This document shows positions 8,719 through 16,459 of a DNA stretch of 50,778 bases, in pieces (within the stretch, counting starts at the first letter, position 1; the number at the start of each line of letters is the position of its first letter). Source of the stretch: Clostridia bacterium (GTDB lineage Bacteria > Bacillota > Clostridia > Oscillospirales > CAG-382); assembly GCA_017629175.1 (NCBI GenBank), contig JAGBXS010000014.1, positions 1 to 50,778 on the forward strand, given 5' to 3'. The translations under genes and the position numbers were made by a program. The notes beneath the pieces were generated by a model, which saw nothing but the letters and a program-made list of their open reading frames with translations, had not been told where the DNA came from and made no database searches.

Positions 8719-9276
8719 TTAGCTTTCTGCCCCTCCGGAGACGTTTTCCACCGCTTCATCGGAGGAACCCTGATCGCCGTCCTCTTCCGCCTCAAAATCC
8801 TTTTCGGGGGAGTGGAACCGCTGAAAGCCTCTTACGTAACCGTTGTCACCCATAACGGTAATGTCTCCGCCGATGATACGGTTCTTATAAATTAGAAGCG
8901 TTGCGTAGGTGGGCTCTTTCGTATCCTTGATCTCGTAGGTGTACCGCAAAACCGTCTTTCCCTTATACTTTTCCAAATTCAATCCCTGGGCCTTTTGAAT
9001 GCGGTTGTATTTTTCATACACGCTGTCAAAGGCCTGGGGGATCTGTACCTCGTCGGAGAACACGGGGATATTCTTTGCCTTGTAGCCCAGCTCCTCCAAA
9101 AAACGAAGCTGCTCCTCCACCGTGGCAACACCCTTGTAATCCAACATAGCCACCGCTGTTTCACCCGCAGTGTCAATGCTGGGGACAAACGCAACGATCC
9201 CCACCAACACCGCCGCCGAAAACAAAATTGCGATAAAAAACTTAATGCTTGACGCCTTGACTGTGCAAACGAACAT
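8719..9276 (-). CDS. DUF4830-like membrane-anchored protein
   Basis: The 185-residue protein has one N-terminal membrane segment (about 10-30) and an extracytoplasmic domain with the pattern AFDSVYEKYNRIQKAQG, LEKYKGKTVLRYTYEI and RIIGGDITVMG. This pattern matches my recollection of the DUF4830 family found in Clostridia. The last 30 residues are rich in Glu, Asp and Ser and look disordered. AAAGGG lies about 13 bases before the ATG. It is 72 bases downstream of the ABC-F gene and may share its transcript. The function is unknown. Confidence 0.7.
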   Translation of the reverse strand: MFVCTVKASSIKFFIAILFSAAVLVGIVAFVPSIDTAGETAVAMLDYKGVATVEEQLRFLEELGYKAKNIPVFSDEVQIPQAFDSVYEKYNRIQKAQGLNLEKYKGKTVLRYTYEIKDTKEPTYATLLIYKNRIIGGDITVMGDNGYVRGFQRFHSPEKDFEAEEDGDQGSSDEAVENVSGGAES

Positions 9277-9348
9277 AGTAAATCAAACCCTTTCCCGTCA
9301 ATCTCATTCCAATATATTAGGAACACCGCGGGTTTTATGCAGGGGATT

Positions 9349-11256
9349 TTATCCGTTTAATTCCCGGTCCAGCTGCTCGTACTCCTCATAAAGTGCCCAG
9401 AGCTTTTCCTCCAATTCCTCGGTCTGTGCGTATAGCTTGTTCAAAAGGGTATAATCCGTGGCCGCCTCGTCGCTTTCCTGCCGCGCCTTCAGCTCCTTGA
9501 TCTGCGCTTCCAAAGTGCCGATCTCTTTTTCCACTGCCGCAAAACGGTTTTCCGCGGAACGCCGTCTGTTCTTGGCTTTCTTCGCTTCCTCAAAGGAAAG
9601 CTTTCCCGCAGTTTCCTGCTTTTCTGCGGCAACCTCCGCCGAGAGCTTCTCCCGCTTCTCCAGGAATCTGTCGTAATTTCCCGTGAATAGGGTATAGCCT
9701 TCCGGATAGCCCTTTTTATCGATCTCCAAAACCTGGGTGGCCAAAGCGCGGATAAAGTATCTGTCGTGGGAGACCGCCAGCACCGTGCCATCGTAATTCT
9801 TCAAGGCCTCCTCCAAGGTCTCCTTGGAAGCAATGTCCAAATGGTTGGTGGGCTCGTCCAGGATCAACAGACTCACCCCGCAGGAGATCATCTTGGCGAT
9901 GGAAAGTCTCGCCCTCTCACCGCCGCTCAAAACAGAAACCTGCTTGAACACGTCCTCCCCGTAAAAACCGAAGGACGCCAGCATACCACGCACCTCCGAC
10001 ATGGTCTTGTCGGCATAAACGCCCCAGATCTCATCCAAAACCGTATTTTCGAGATCCAAAAGCTGTTGCTCCTGATCGTAATACCCGATGCTCTGGTTAT
10101 ATCCCGGCTCAAAAACACCGCTGTCTGCGGCCTCTCTGCCCGTCAATATCTTCAAAAGGGTAGACTTTCCGCTTCCGTTGGCACCCACCACAAACAACCT
10201 GTTCCCGTGGCGAAGCTCAAAGGAAAGATCTTTAAACAGCGAGACCCCGCCGTACCCCTTGGAAAGCCCCCGCACAGAGAGAACCTCCTGCGCCGAGGAA
10301 CTGCTCCCCGCGATCTTAAAGGCAACGCTTTTCGGAGCATTCTTGGGCTTTTCGATCTTCACCATCCGCGCCAAAGCCTTTTCTCTGCTTTCTGCGGCAA
10401 TGATATTCTTTTCTCTGTTCCAGCGGCGTTGGTTTTCAATAAACGCCTCAATGCGCTTGATCTCTTTCTGTTGCTGCTCGTAATGCTTCAACTGCGCTTC
10501 CAACAGCTGGCGCTTCTTTTCCTTGAACGCAGAGTAGTTTCCGCTGTGCATCCTGCACTTCCCGTGCTCGATCTCCAAGGTGTCCGTGGTGACCCGATCC
10601 AAAAAGAAACGGTCGTGGGAAACGATCAAAAAGGTCTTCTTGGAATTCCGCACGAAGTTTTCCAGCCACTCAATGGCCTCGATATCCAAATGGTTGGTAG
10701 GCTCGTCCAAAAGAATAATGTCTGATTCTCGGAGGAGCAGCCTCGCCAACAAAAGCTTGGTCTTCTGCCCGCCGGAAAGATACTGAGCAGGGGAGCCGAA
10801 CTCTTCTTCGGCGAATCCGAACTTCTTCAGAATAGCGGCAGTTTTCCCGCGGAACTCATTCCCGCCCTCCCGCAGATACTTCTCGTTCAATTCCGTAAAG
10901 CGGTTGATCACACTTTCGTCTCCGGAGGCGATCCGTTCGTTAAGAACGTTGATCTGCTCTTCCATGGCGATCAACCCGTCAAATGCTTCCAAAGCGGTTT
11001 TGTAAATGCTCTTGGAGAACTGCTTGTTGTCGTTGATCTGCTCCAAACAGCCCATTTCCGTGTCCTTCTGCAGATAAACGGCACCGCCGGTGGGCTCCAA
11101 GGCCCCTCGGATGATGGAAAACAGCGTGGTCTTACCCGCACCGTTCACCCCGATCACGCCAACCTTGGCACCGGGATTCACCGCAAAGGTCACGTCGCTC
11201 AATATTTCCTTTACGCCAATGGCGTAGCTGATATTATCGCAAGTTAAAATACTCAT
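9349..11256 (-). CDS. ABC-F family ATPase
   Basis: ABC-F proteins are soluble, with two ABC domains in one chain, and act on ribosomes in translation control or antibiotic protection. The 635 residues show Walker A GVNGAGKTT near 36 and GANGSGKST near 355, with signatures LSGGQKTKLLLARLL and LSGGERARLSIAKM. The linker between the domains is charged and helical (about residues 230-320), and the C-terminal coiled coil covers about 540-630. There is no membrane segment. The sequence alone does not separate a housekeeping factor from a resistance type. Its own consensus promoter lies at 11286-11314. Confidence 0.93.
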   Translation of the reverse strand: MSILTCDNISYAIGVKEILSDVTFAVNPGAKVGVIGVNGAGKTTLFSIIRGALEPTGGAVYLQKDTEMGCLEQINDNKQFSKSIYKTALEAFDGLIAMEEQINVLNERIASGDESVINRFTELNEKYLREGGNEFRGKTAAILKKFGFAEEEFGSPAQYLSGGQKTKLLLARLLLRESDIILLDEPTNHLDIEAIEWLENFVRNSKKTFLIVSHDRFFLDRVTTDTLEIEHGKCRMHSGNYSAFKEKKRQLLEAQLKHYEQQQKEIKRIEAFIENQRRWNREKNIIAAESREKALARMVKIEKPKNAPKSVAFKIAGSSSSAQEVLSVRGLSKGYGGVSLFKDLSFELRHGNRLFVVGANGSGKSTLLKILTGREAADSGVFEPGYNQSIGYYDQEQQLLDLENTVLDEIWGVYADKTMSEVRGMLASFGFYGEDVFKQVSVLSGGERARLSIAKMISCGVSLLILDEPTNHLDIASKETLEEALKNYDGTVLAVSHDRYFIRALATQVLEIDKKGYPEGYTLFTGNYDRFLEKREKLSAEVAAEKQETAGKLSFEEAKKAKNRRRSAENRFAAVEKEIGTLEAQIKELKARQESDEAATDYTLLNKLYAQTEELEEKLWALYEEYEQLDRELNG

Positions 11257-11285
11257 AACGGAAGTACCTCGTTCATAATCACACT

Positions 11286-11314
11286 ATTATATCATAGAAA
11301 TACGCCTTTGTCAA
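11286..11314 (-). promoter_or_regulatory. Consensus promoter of the ABC-F gene
   Basis: On the minus strand TTGACA (11309-11314) and TATAAT (11286-11291) are 17 bases apart, a perfect consensus, about 30 bases ahead of the ATG at 11256. Confidence 0.85.
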
Positions 11315-11667
11315 TCAACCCCGAAGATCGCTAAAACAAGCAAAGGGGGACAGTGTTATTTCATGGTAGTAACATATTTTGACAGCTTTGTCAAGATGCT
11401 GAGCAAAAACACCCGCGCTATTTCGCAGGTGTTCGAAAGAGGTTTTTGCAACATTACATCGTGCGGGACTTTTGAGGAAGGACAAAAGTGACAGGAACAA
11501 CGAGAACCGGGCGGGAAGCCCGGTTCTGCTAATCGTGTCATCAAGCACTTCTTGGGAATATCAAGTTCTGCGAGAAGACCTCCATGTGTTCTACGCTTGT
11601 CAGTCAAAAACAGTTTTTTGGATATTCGGGTCGCTTCTTGGTTGCAGCACGCTTGGTTGCTAAACCA
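11315..11667. other. Non-coding stretch with several inverted repeats
   Basis: About 350 bases hold no convincing gene: the short frames on both strands lack ribosome binding sites. It contains three inverted repeats: TTGACA/TGTCAA around 11376-11391, a hairpin at 11408-11433 and a nine-bp GC-rich stem at about 11506-11528 (GAACCGGGC with GCCCGGTTC). The tract TTTTGCAACATTAC (about 11443-11456) recurs next to the start of the small membrane protein gene near 11970. The stretch may be the 3' tail of that gene's transcript or a decayed element. Confidence 0.4.
11404..11433 (-). terminator. Possible terminator downstream of the small membrane protein gene
   Basis: On the minus strand AACACC-T-GCG (11433-11424) pairs with CGC-G-GGTGTT (11417-11408) around a six-base loop and runs into a short T tract. 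There is one internal mismatch. It would end transcripts that come from the gene at 11668-11970, about 235 bases upstream. Confidence 0.5.
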
Positions 11668-11970
11668 TTACAAGATATCCAAAAGGTCCGCCAAAAGAAC
11701 AACTATACCGAAACCAAAGAAAAACCAATATACCCAAATAAGGTGACGGCGGTAACGCGAAAGTTCTCCGCGCGCTTCGTAGTAAAGCTTTGGGGTTCTT
11801 ACTCCAATTCGGAATTTCTTGCCGGTTGGGATGAGTGCTGTTTTGATGTGGAAACTATAAACGCAAGCTGCCAAAAAAAGGCCGGACGCCGCCGATTGCA
11901 ACCAAAGTGCAAATATAAAAAGCAATGCGCTGATAGCCGGGGAATAGAGATTGAAAATGTTCTTTTTCAT
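11668..11970 (-). CDS. Small two-span membrane protein, function unknown
   Basis: The 100-residue protein starts MKKN and has two hydrophobic stretches, about residues 12-40 and 76-97, separated by a basic hydrophilic segment. The composition and positive-inside pattern fit a genuine small membrane protein. GAGG lies about 12 bases before the ATG, a loose spacing. I recognise no family. A promoter at 12158-12185 would give it a leader of about 180 bases. Neighbours give no hint of function. Confidence 0.55.
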   Translation of the reverse strand: MKKNIFNLYSPAISALLFIFALWLQSAASGLFLAACVYSFHIKTALIPTGKKFRIGVRTPKLYYEARGELSRYRRHLIWVYWFFFGFGIVVLLADLLDIL

Positions 11971-11989
11971 TTTGCAACATTACCTCAAA

Positions 11990-12136
11990 TTAATCAGTAA
12001 AATATTCGTAAAGGTCACAAGCAATGCCGAATAAGGAAAGGGATACCTCGAAATGATAGCCGACGCCAAGAACGTAGGAATAGCTTTTAGATAGGCTTAT
12101 GTCGAAATAAGTGGTGTCTTCTGAAATATAGTACAA
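11990..12136 (-). CDS. Doubtful small frame in the leader of the membrane protein gene
   Basis: An open frame of about 48 codons ends 19 bases before the ATG at 11970. It could start only from a TTG near 12136, because the in-frame ATG at 12229 lies upstream of a terminator and a new promoter. No ribosome binding site is visible. The residues (many Tyr and Ser, ending GIACDLYEYFTD) look protein-like, so it may be a remnant of a decayed gene rather than a working one. Confidence 0.22.
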   Translation of the reverse strand: MYYISEDTTYFDISLSKSYSYVLGVGYHFEVSLSLFGIACDLYEYFTD

Positions 12137-12157
12137 CGTATTTACGACTGTTCCCGT

Positions 12158-12185
12158 ATTATAGATGGTTGCGAGCGCCTGTAAA
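12158..12185 (-). promoter_or_regulatory. Promoter ahead of the small membrane protein
   Basis: On the minus strand TTTACA (12180-12185) and TATAAT (12158-12163) are 16 bases apart. The -35 element overlaps the T tract of the preceding terminator, so transcription restarts immediately after the candidate small RNA ends. Confidence 0.6.
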
Positions 12186-12275
12186 ACGAAAAAGCCGTAC
12201 TCACCCCTTGGGCAAGTACGGCGAACCAAACGTTTTTCCAGCGGTGCGGAGTGAAACGCTTCGTACCTGCCTTAT
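12183..12275 (-). ncRNA. Candidate small RNA between its own promoter and terminator
   Basis: A consensus-like promoter (12282-12310) is followed within about 60 bases by a strong intrinsic terminator. This gives a transcript of roughly 90 nt with no credible reading frame. The terminator pairs 12210-12222 with 12194-12207 (GCCGTACT arm) and ends in TTTTTCGTTTT. Upstream of it CGAA and CGTTT on the 5' side can pair with AAACG and TTCG on the 3' side around a loop of about 19 bases, so the RNA has at least two stems. I recognise no Rfam family. It could be a trans-acting small RNA or a leader with a permanently formed terminator. The 5' end is estimated from the promoter. Confidence 0.55.
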
Positions 12276-12281
12276 GTAAGC

Positions 12282-12310
12282 ATAATAGCATATTTTTCCT
12301 TTTCTGTCAA
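12282..12310 (-). promoter_or_regulatory. Promoter of the candidate small RNA
   Basis: On the minus strand TTGACA (12305-12310) and TATTAT (12282-12287) are 17 bases apart. It lies after the terminator of the DUF378 gene, so it starts an independent transcript. Confidence 0.75.
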
Positions 12311-12333
12311 GATGTCTCCCCGCCAATTCGTGC

Positions 12334-12368
12334 GCAAAAAAGAAAAACGGCGCGTGATGCACCGTTTC
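12334..12368 (-). terminator. Intrinsic terminator of the DUF378 gene
   Basis: On the minus strand AACGGTGC pairs with GCGCCGTT (one G-T pair) around a five-base loop, followed by TTTC and TTTTTT. It sits just after the stop codon at 12382. Confidence 0.8.
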
Positions 12369-12381
12369 TCTGTCATCTTGT

Positions 12382-12594
12382 TCAATCTGCGGAAGATACT
12401 TCCACTTCGCGTCTGCGGAACAGCAGGGAAATACACCAAGCACCGCAGAGCGCAACCAGCGTGTAAATAATTCGGCTGACGATTGCCGCCTGGCCGCCGA
12501 AGATCCACGCCACGATGTCGAATTGGAACAATCCGATGGAGCCCCAGTTTACGGCACCGATGATAACAAGGATCAATGCAAGTCTATCTAACAT
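12382..12594 (-). CDS. DUF378-family small membrane protein
   Basis: The 70-residue protein starts MLDRLALILVIIGAVNWG and contains GLFQFDIVAWIFGG, a pattern typical of DUF378 (YuzA-like) proteins: two membrane helices joined by a short loop with conserved Asn-Trp-Gly. The C-terminus is basic then acidic (FRRREVEVSSAD). AAGGAA lies about ten bases before the ATG at 12594. It is divergent from trmB, with a perfect 16-base palindrome between the two genes. The family has no known role. Confidence 0.85.
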   Translation of the reverse strand: MLDRLALILVIIGAVNWGSIGLFQFDIVAWIFGGQAAIVSRIIYTLVALCGAWCISLLFRRREVEVSSAD

Positions 12595-12639
12595 ATCGTT
12601 GTAGATTCCTTTCCGTAATCTCGGAGTTGCTATCCAAAT

Positions 12640-12655
12640 ATGGAATGCATTCCAT
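12640..12655. promoter_or_regulatory. Perfect 16-base palindrome between divergent genes
   Basis: ATGGAATGCATTCCAT is its own reverse complement. It lies 45 bases upstream of the DUF378 start and about 40 bases ahead of the trmB -35 element. The position and symmetry suit a binding site for a dimeric regulator; no regulator gene is adjacent. Confidence 0.45.
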
Positions 12656-12696
12656 GGGTAGTCTTTGCAAAAATCAAAAAAATATACGAAAAACGG

Positions 12697-12725
12697 TTGA
12701 CAAAAAAGTTTTCCTTGTGTATCAT
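12697..12725 (+). promoter_or_regulatory. Promoter of trmB
   Basis: TTGACA (12697-12702) and TATCAT (12720-12725) are spaced by 17 bases, about 40 bases ahead of the chosen trmB start. Confidence 0.7.
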
Positions 12726-12765
12726 AAAAAGCCGAAGAAACCACAGAAAGCAGGTAAATCAGCTT

Positions 12766-13410
12766 ATGCATATGCGAAAGAAGAAAAACCGCGATACACG
12801 CTTGGAGCGGGTGCAGGGATATTTTGCCAAAACCAACGAAGAGGGTGCCGTTCTTTTGGATGAGACCTTCTCTGAGAAGGGTGAACTGTATCTGGAGATC
12901 GGTTGCGGAAAGGGTGCCTTCATCACCGAGCTGTCCCGCCGCGTGGAAGGGAAGAGACTTTTGGCAGTGGAGCTGATCACCGATGCCTTGCTGATGGCTA
13001 TGGAAAAGTGCGCCGCCGAGGATTGCAAGAACCTGATGTTCTTGAACGCCAACGCCGAGAAGATCCATCAGATCCTGCCGCCCCATTCCGTCAGCCGCTT
13101 GTATCTCAATTTCAGCGATCCCTGGCCCAAGAACCGCGACCGCGAGAAGAGATTGACCTCCTGCACCTTCCTCGAAAAATACAAACAGATCCTGGCACCG
13201 GGTGCAAGGATCTGCTTCAAGACGGATAACCGTCCGCTGTTCGATTTTTCTCTCCAAACCTTTCCCGCCTCCGGGTTCGTTTTGGAAAACGTTTGCTTCG
13301 ACCTGCACAACGATCCCATGAACGAAACCAATATTGAAACGGAATACGAGCGGAAATTCAGCGAGAAAGGCTTTACCATCAACCGTTTGGAAGCCCATCT
13401 TCCTCTTTAA
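12766..13410 (+). CDS. trmB: tRNA (guanine-N7-)-methyltransferase
   Basis: TrmB methylates G46 of tRNAs with S-adenosylmethionine. The 214 residues hold the SAM-binding motif EIGCGKGAFITEL (about 43-55), an acidic ELITDA strand end, and the family signature NFSDPWPKNRDREKRL (about 115-130). I chose the ATG at 12766 because AGG lies 12 bases ahead and the family starts with a basic run such as MRKKK. A longer frame upstream would run through the promoter. The last 32 bases overlap the 3' end of the convergent murE-like gene, with no terminator between them. Confidence 0.94.
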   Translation: MHMRKKKNRDTRLERVQGYFAKTNEEGAVLLDETFSEKGELYLEIGCGKGAFITELSRRVEGKRLLAVELITDALLMAMEKCAAEDCKNLMFLNANAEKIHQILPPHSVSRLYLNFSDPWPKNRDREKRLTSCTFLEKYKQILAPGARICFKTDNRPLFDFSLQTFPASGFVLENVCFDLHNDPMNETNIETEYERKFSEKGFTINRLEAHLPL

Positions 13411-14857
13411 AATAATCCAGCACGATCTGCTTCTCGTCAAAGGGTCGCTTTACGCCGCCGATGTCCTCGTAGGTTTCGTGACCCTTTCCGATCAACAGAA
13501 TACAATCGCCTTCTCCGGCAACGGAGAGGGCTTTTTTGATGGCCTCCTTACGGTCGATGATGATCTCATATTTCCCGCCGGAGGGCTTCATGCCCACCAG
13601 AATGTCTTCAATGATATCCTCCGTCTTTTCCAAACGGGAATTGTCCGAGGTAATAATAGAAAGATCGGAATTTTCCCCGATGGCGGAGCCCATGCCGTAC
13701 CGTCTCAGCTTGGAGCGGTTGCCTCCGCATCCGAACACGGAAATGATGCGGTTGGGAGAATACCGCTTAATGGTCTCAAACAAGCTTCGACAGCTGAATT
13801 CCTCGTGGGCGGCGTCAATGATCACGGTATAAGGACGGGAGGAGGGGATGATCTCCATTCTGCCTCTTACCCGCACGGCGTAAAGTCCCTTTTGCATAGC
13901 CTCTTCGGAGACCCCCAAGTCGTAGGCCACCGCAATGGCACCAATGGCATTGCTCAAAGAGAAGTATCCGGGGATCCCGAGATCTACATCAAAGGATGCA
14001 TCCCCGCATACCGCGGTGAACCCGGTCTTCATACGGTGATCCTCCAGCTTGAAAACAGGCTCCTTTGCGGTGAAGAAGGAGTTTCCATCCAAAGAAAACG
14101 TCTTTACAGGACAAGAAGCATCTTTTACAATCTCTTCAAAATGGGAATCGTCTTTATTGACGTAGCACACCTTGCACTGAGAGAAGATCTGCTTTTTGCA
14201 GTTCATGTACTCCTCAAAATCCGCGTGCTCGTTCTTACCGATGTGATCGGGGGAGATGTTGGTGAAGATCCCTGCATCGAAATGAATTCCGTAGGTTCGG
14301 TGAAGCTTAAAGCCCTGGGAAGCGGCTTCGATAATGACGGCTTTACAGCCCGCATCCAGCATCTGACGGTACAGCTTGTGGAGCAGATAAGATTCCGGCG
14401 TGGTATTGGCGGTGGATTCGTAATGATCTCCGTAATATACTCCGGTGGAGCCGATCACTCCCGCAGGAATTCCGGCGGCATCCAGAATGCTCTTTAAAAT
14501 AAAGGAAGTGCTGGTTTTTCCTTTGGTCCCCGTCACCGCTACGGTAAACAGCTTTTCCGCCGGGTGCCCAAAGAGATTGGCGGAAGCCAACGCCAGGAAC
14601 TTACGGGTGTCCTCCGTACGGATGACGGTGGCATCCTCCGGCAGGGATAGCTCCTTGCGGCAGGCAAAGATGCGGACTCCTCTTTCGTAGGCCGCCATGG
14701 CGTAATCGTGGCCGTCAAAGGTAAAGCCCTCGATGCACACGAACACCGTCTCCGCCCTCATTTCCTTGCGCGTATCGTAAACCACGTCCTCCACGGTGCG
14801 CAGTGTATCTCCCGTCACCGTGCAGGGAATTCCGTTCAAAAGCTCTTGTAAAATCAT
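13379..14857 (-). CDS. murE: MurE-type Mur ligase (UDP-MurNAc-tripeptide synthetase)
   Basis: Mur ligases of this type add the third amino acid to the peptidoglycan stem peptide. The 492-residue protein has the N-terminal UDP-binding region (VYDTRK, GFTFDGHDY), the ATP loop VTGTKGKTST (about 108-117), the STANTTPES segment and the carbamylated-Lys region. Where meso-diaminopimelate-adding enzymes carry DNPR, this one reads DNSR (about residue 400), so substrate choice is less certain. The neighbour dapF, whose stop overlaps its start (ATGA at 14854-14857), argues for a diaminopimelate substrate. The gene could also be a MurE paralogue. The 3' end overlaps trmB convergently. Confidence 0.85.
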   Translation of the reverse strand: MILQELLNGIPCTVTGDTLRTVEDVVYDTRKEMRAETVFVCIEGFTFDGHDYAMAAYERGVRIFACRKELSLPEDATVIRTEDTRKFLALASANLFGHPAEKLFTVAVTGTKGKTSTSFILKSILDAAGIPAGVIGSTGVYYGDHYESTANTTPESYLLHKLYRQMLDAGCKAVIIEAASQGFKLHRTYGIHFDAGIFTNISPDHIGKNEHADFEEYMNCKKQIFSQCKVCYVNKDDSHFEEIVKDASCPVKTFSLDGNSFFTAKEPVFKLEDHRMKTGFTAVCGDASFDVDLGIPGYFSLSNAIGAIAVAYDLGVSEEAMQKGLYAVRVRGRMEIIPSSRPYTVIIDAAHEEFSCRSLFETIKRYSPNRIISVFGCGGNRSKLRRYGMGSAIGENSDLSIITSDNSRLEKTEDIIEDILVGMKPSGGKYEIIIDRKEAIKKALSVAGEGDCILLIGKGHETYEDIGGVKRPFDEKQIVLDYFKEEDGLPNG

Positions 14858-15687
14858 GCTTGTTTCTCCGTTATAATACTATCATCGGGGATCTCGCCCC
14901 AAAATATAATCTTCGCTTGGCTGAAAAGATGAACCACGCCCTTTTCCCGCTCCCAAAGACAGCGGATGGTGCCTCCCGGTTGCTTGGCATACACATCCTC
15001 GTCTGTAAGCCCTTGCAGACAAGCCGCAATCACTGCCGCTCCCGTTCCCGTAGAGCAGGAGAGGGTCTCGCCGCAGCCTCTTTCCCATGTGCGCATCTCA
15101 ATGTGACCGCGGGAAAGAATCTTCACAAACTCCACGTTGGCCCGCTGAGGGAAAAGGGGATGCTTTTCCAGAAGCGGCGCGTGAGCAAGAAAATTCTCAT
15201 CGGAAAGATCCTCCGTGAAGACTACGCAATGAGGATTGCCGAAGGAAAGGAAGCTGGCATAGAAAAACTGCTCTCCCAAAAGGATCCTGCGGTCAGAGAA
15301 AAGCAGTTGTGGAGAGGGAAGGGACACCCATACGCTCACCGCCTTGTCTCCGTCATATGCAATGGAGACCACCCGCATGCCCGCCTTTGTCATAACGGTG
15401 ACCCGTTCTTGCCTTTCCCCGCGGGAGAGGGCGAACAAAACCGCCGAGCATTGCAAAGCGTTTCCGCAAAGCTCTGCCTCCGTGCCGTCGGGATCGAAGA
15501 TCCGCATGAGAAAATCCGCGCCTTCGCAGGGACAAAGAAGCACAAGTCCGTCCCCTCCGATGCCGAAATGTCTGCGGCAAAGTGAAATAGCGTATGCCTC
15601 CGGTGCATCAAGCACGGGGAGCCAACAGCGGGTGCAATCGATGTATACGTAATCGTTTCCGTAGGAATGCATTTTTGTAAACTTCAT
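14854..15687 (-). CDS. dapF: Diaminopimelate epimerase
   Basis: DapF converts LL- to meso-diaminopimelate for lysine and cell-wall synthesis. The 277 residues start MKFTKMHSYGNDYVYID, the family hallmark, and contain both Cys regions: LCGNALQC (about 73-80) and LSCSTGTGAAV (about 214-224). The length is normal. AGGAGAG lies seven bases before the ATG. The promoter at 15702-15729 gives a very short leader. The murE-like gene follows with a four-base overlap, making a two-gene cell-wall operon. Confidence 0.95.
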   Translation of the reverse strand: MKFTKMHSYGNDYVYIDCTRCWLPVLDAPEAYAISLCRRHFGIGGDGLVLLCPCEGADFLMRIFDPDGTEAELCGNALQCSAVLFALSRGERQERVTVMTKAGMRVVSIAYDGDKAVSVWVSLPSPQLLFSDRRILLGEQFFYASFLSFGNPHCVVFTEDLSDENFLAHAPLLEKHPLFPQRANVEFVKILSRGHIEMRTWERGCGETLSCSTGTGAAVIAACLQGLTDEDVYAKQPGGTIRCLWEREKGVVHLFSQAKIIFWGEIPDDSIITEKQA

Positions 15688-15701
15688 AGGTCTCTCCTGA
15701 A

Positions 15702-15729
15702 ATTATAGCATTTTTTATGATGTTTGCAA
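15702..15729 (-). promoter_or_regulatory. Promoter of dapF-murE
   Basis: On the minus strand TTGCAA (15724-15729) and TATAAT (15702-15707) are 16 bases apart. The predicted start point is only about 10-12 bases ahead of the ATG, barely upstream of the ribosome binding site. Confidence 0.7.
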
Positions 15730-15778
15730 GAGTAAAATGCAAAAACGAGAAAAAATTTATGAAAATTTGAAAAAACTA

Positions 15779-15807
15779 TTGTCCTTTTTCGAAAAATGTG
15801 TTAATAT
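15779..15807 (+). promoter_or_regulatory. Promoter of the HD nucleotidase gene
   Basis: TTGTCC (15779-15784) and TAATAT (15802-15807) are 17 bases apart, divergent from the dapF promoter. AAGGTGGGAG follows before the ATG at 15842. Confidence 0.6.
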
Positions 15808-15841
15808 CATATCGATTATAGTTGTGTAAGGTGGGAGTACT

Positions 15842-16432
15842 ATGGAAAACGGATTTTTCGCCATGGCGTTCCGAATGAAATATATCCGTCGCTGGGGGCT
15901 CATGTATTCCGTCCATCCCGAGAACCTTTCCACCCATTCTCTGGAGGTTGCTCTGTGCGCCCACGCCTTGGCCGTGATCGGGAACGCCCGCTTGGGAAGA
16001 GCCTACGATGCGGACCGCATCGCCACGAAGGCGTTGTTCCACGATCTTCCCGAGATCTTTACCGGGGATATTCCCACACCGGTGAAGTATTACAGCGAGG
16101 ATACCCGCGTCTCCTATTCCGCCGTGGAGGATGCCGCACTGGAAAAGCTGTTTGATATGCTTCCCGAGGAACTGCGTCCTTCTTACGAAACGCTGTTTAA
16201 CTATACCCCCGAGGAGAAGAAGCTCATCAAGGCGGCGGATAAGATCTGTGCCTTGCTGAAATGCCGTGACGAGGCTCACTTCGGTAACCCCGAGTTTTGC
16301 GAAGCGGAAAAGACCCTCTTACAAAGCATTACCGATGCAGACTGCGAGGAGGCACTGTATTTCCTGGAGTCCTTCGGCGACAGCTTCTCAAAGCCCATCG
16401 ATACTCTGATCCAAAACAAAAACCAACGATAA
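15842..16432 (+). CDS. yfbR: HD-domain 5'-deoxynucleotidase, YfbR-like
   Basis: YfbR-type enzymes dephosphorylate deoxynucleoside monophosphates. The 196-residue protein has the metal-binding His of STHSLEV (His32), the HD pair in LFHDLPEIFTGDIPTP (His67-Asp68), and the later Asp in AADKICALLK (about 137), all typical of the family. GDIPTPVKYY is nearly the YfbR signature. The ATG follows GGTGGGAG. The gene is followed 27 bases later by a sugar isomerase gene and is probably co-transcribed with it. The preferred substrate cannot be read from the sequence. Confidence 0.88.
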   Translation: MENGFFAMAFRMKYIRRWGLMYSVHPENLSTHSLEVALCAHALAVIGNARLGRAYDADRIATKALFHDLPEIFTGDIPTPVKYYSEDTRVSYSAVEDAALEKLFDMLPEELRPSYETLFNYTPEEKKLIKAADKICALLKCRDEAHFGNPEFCEAEKTLLQSITDADCEEALYFLESFGDSFSKPIDTLIQNKNQR

Positions 16433-16459
16433 ATATTTTTCATCAAGGAGAACTTCATT

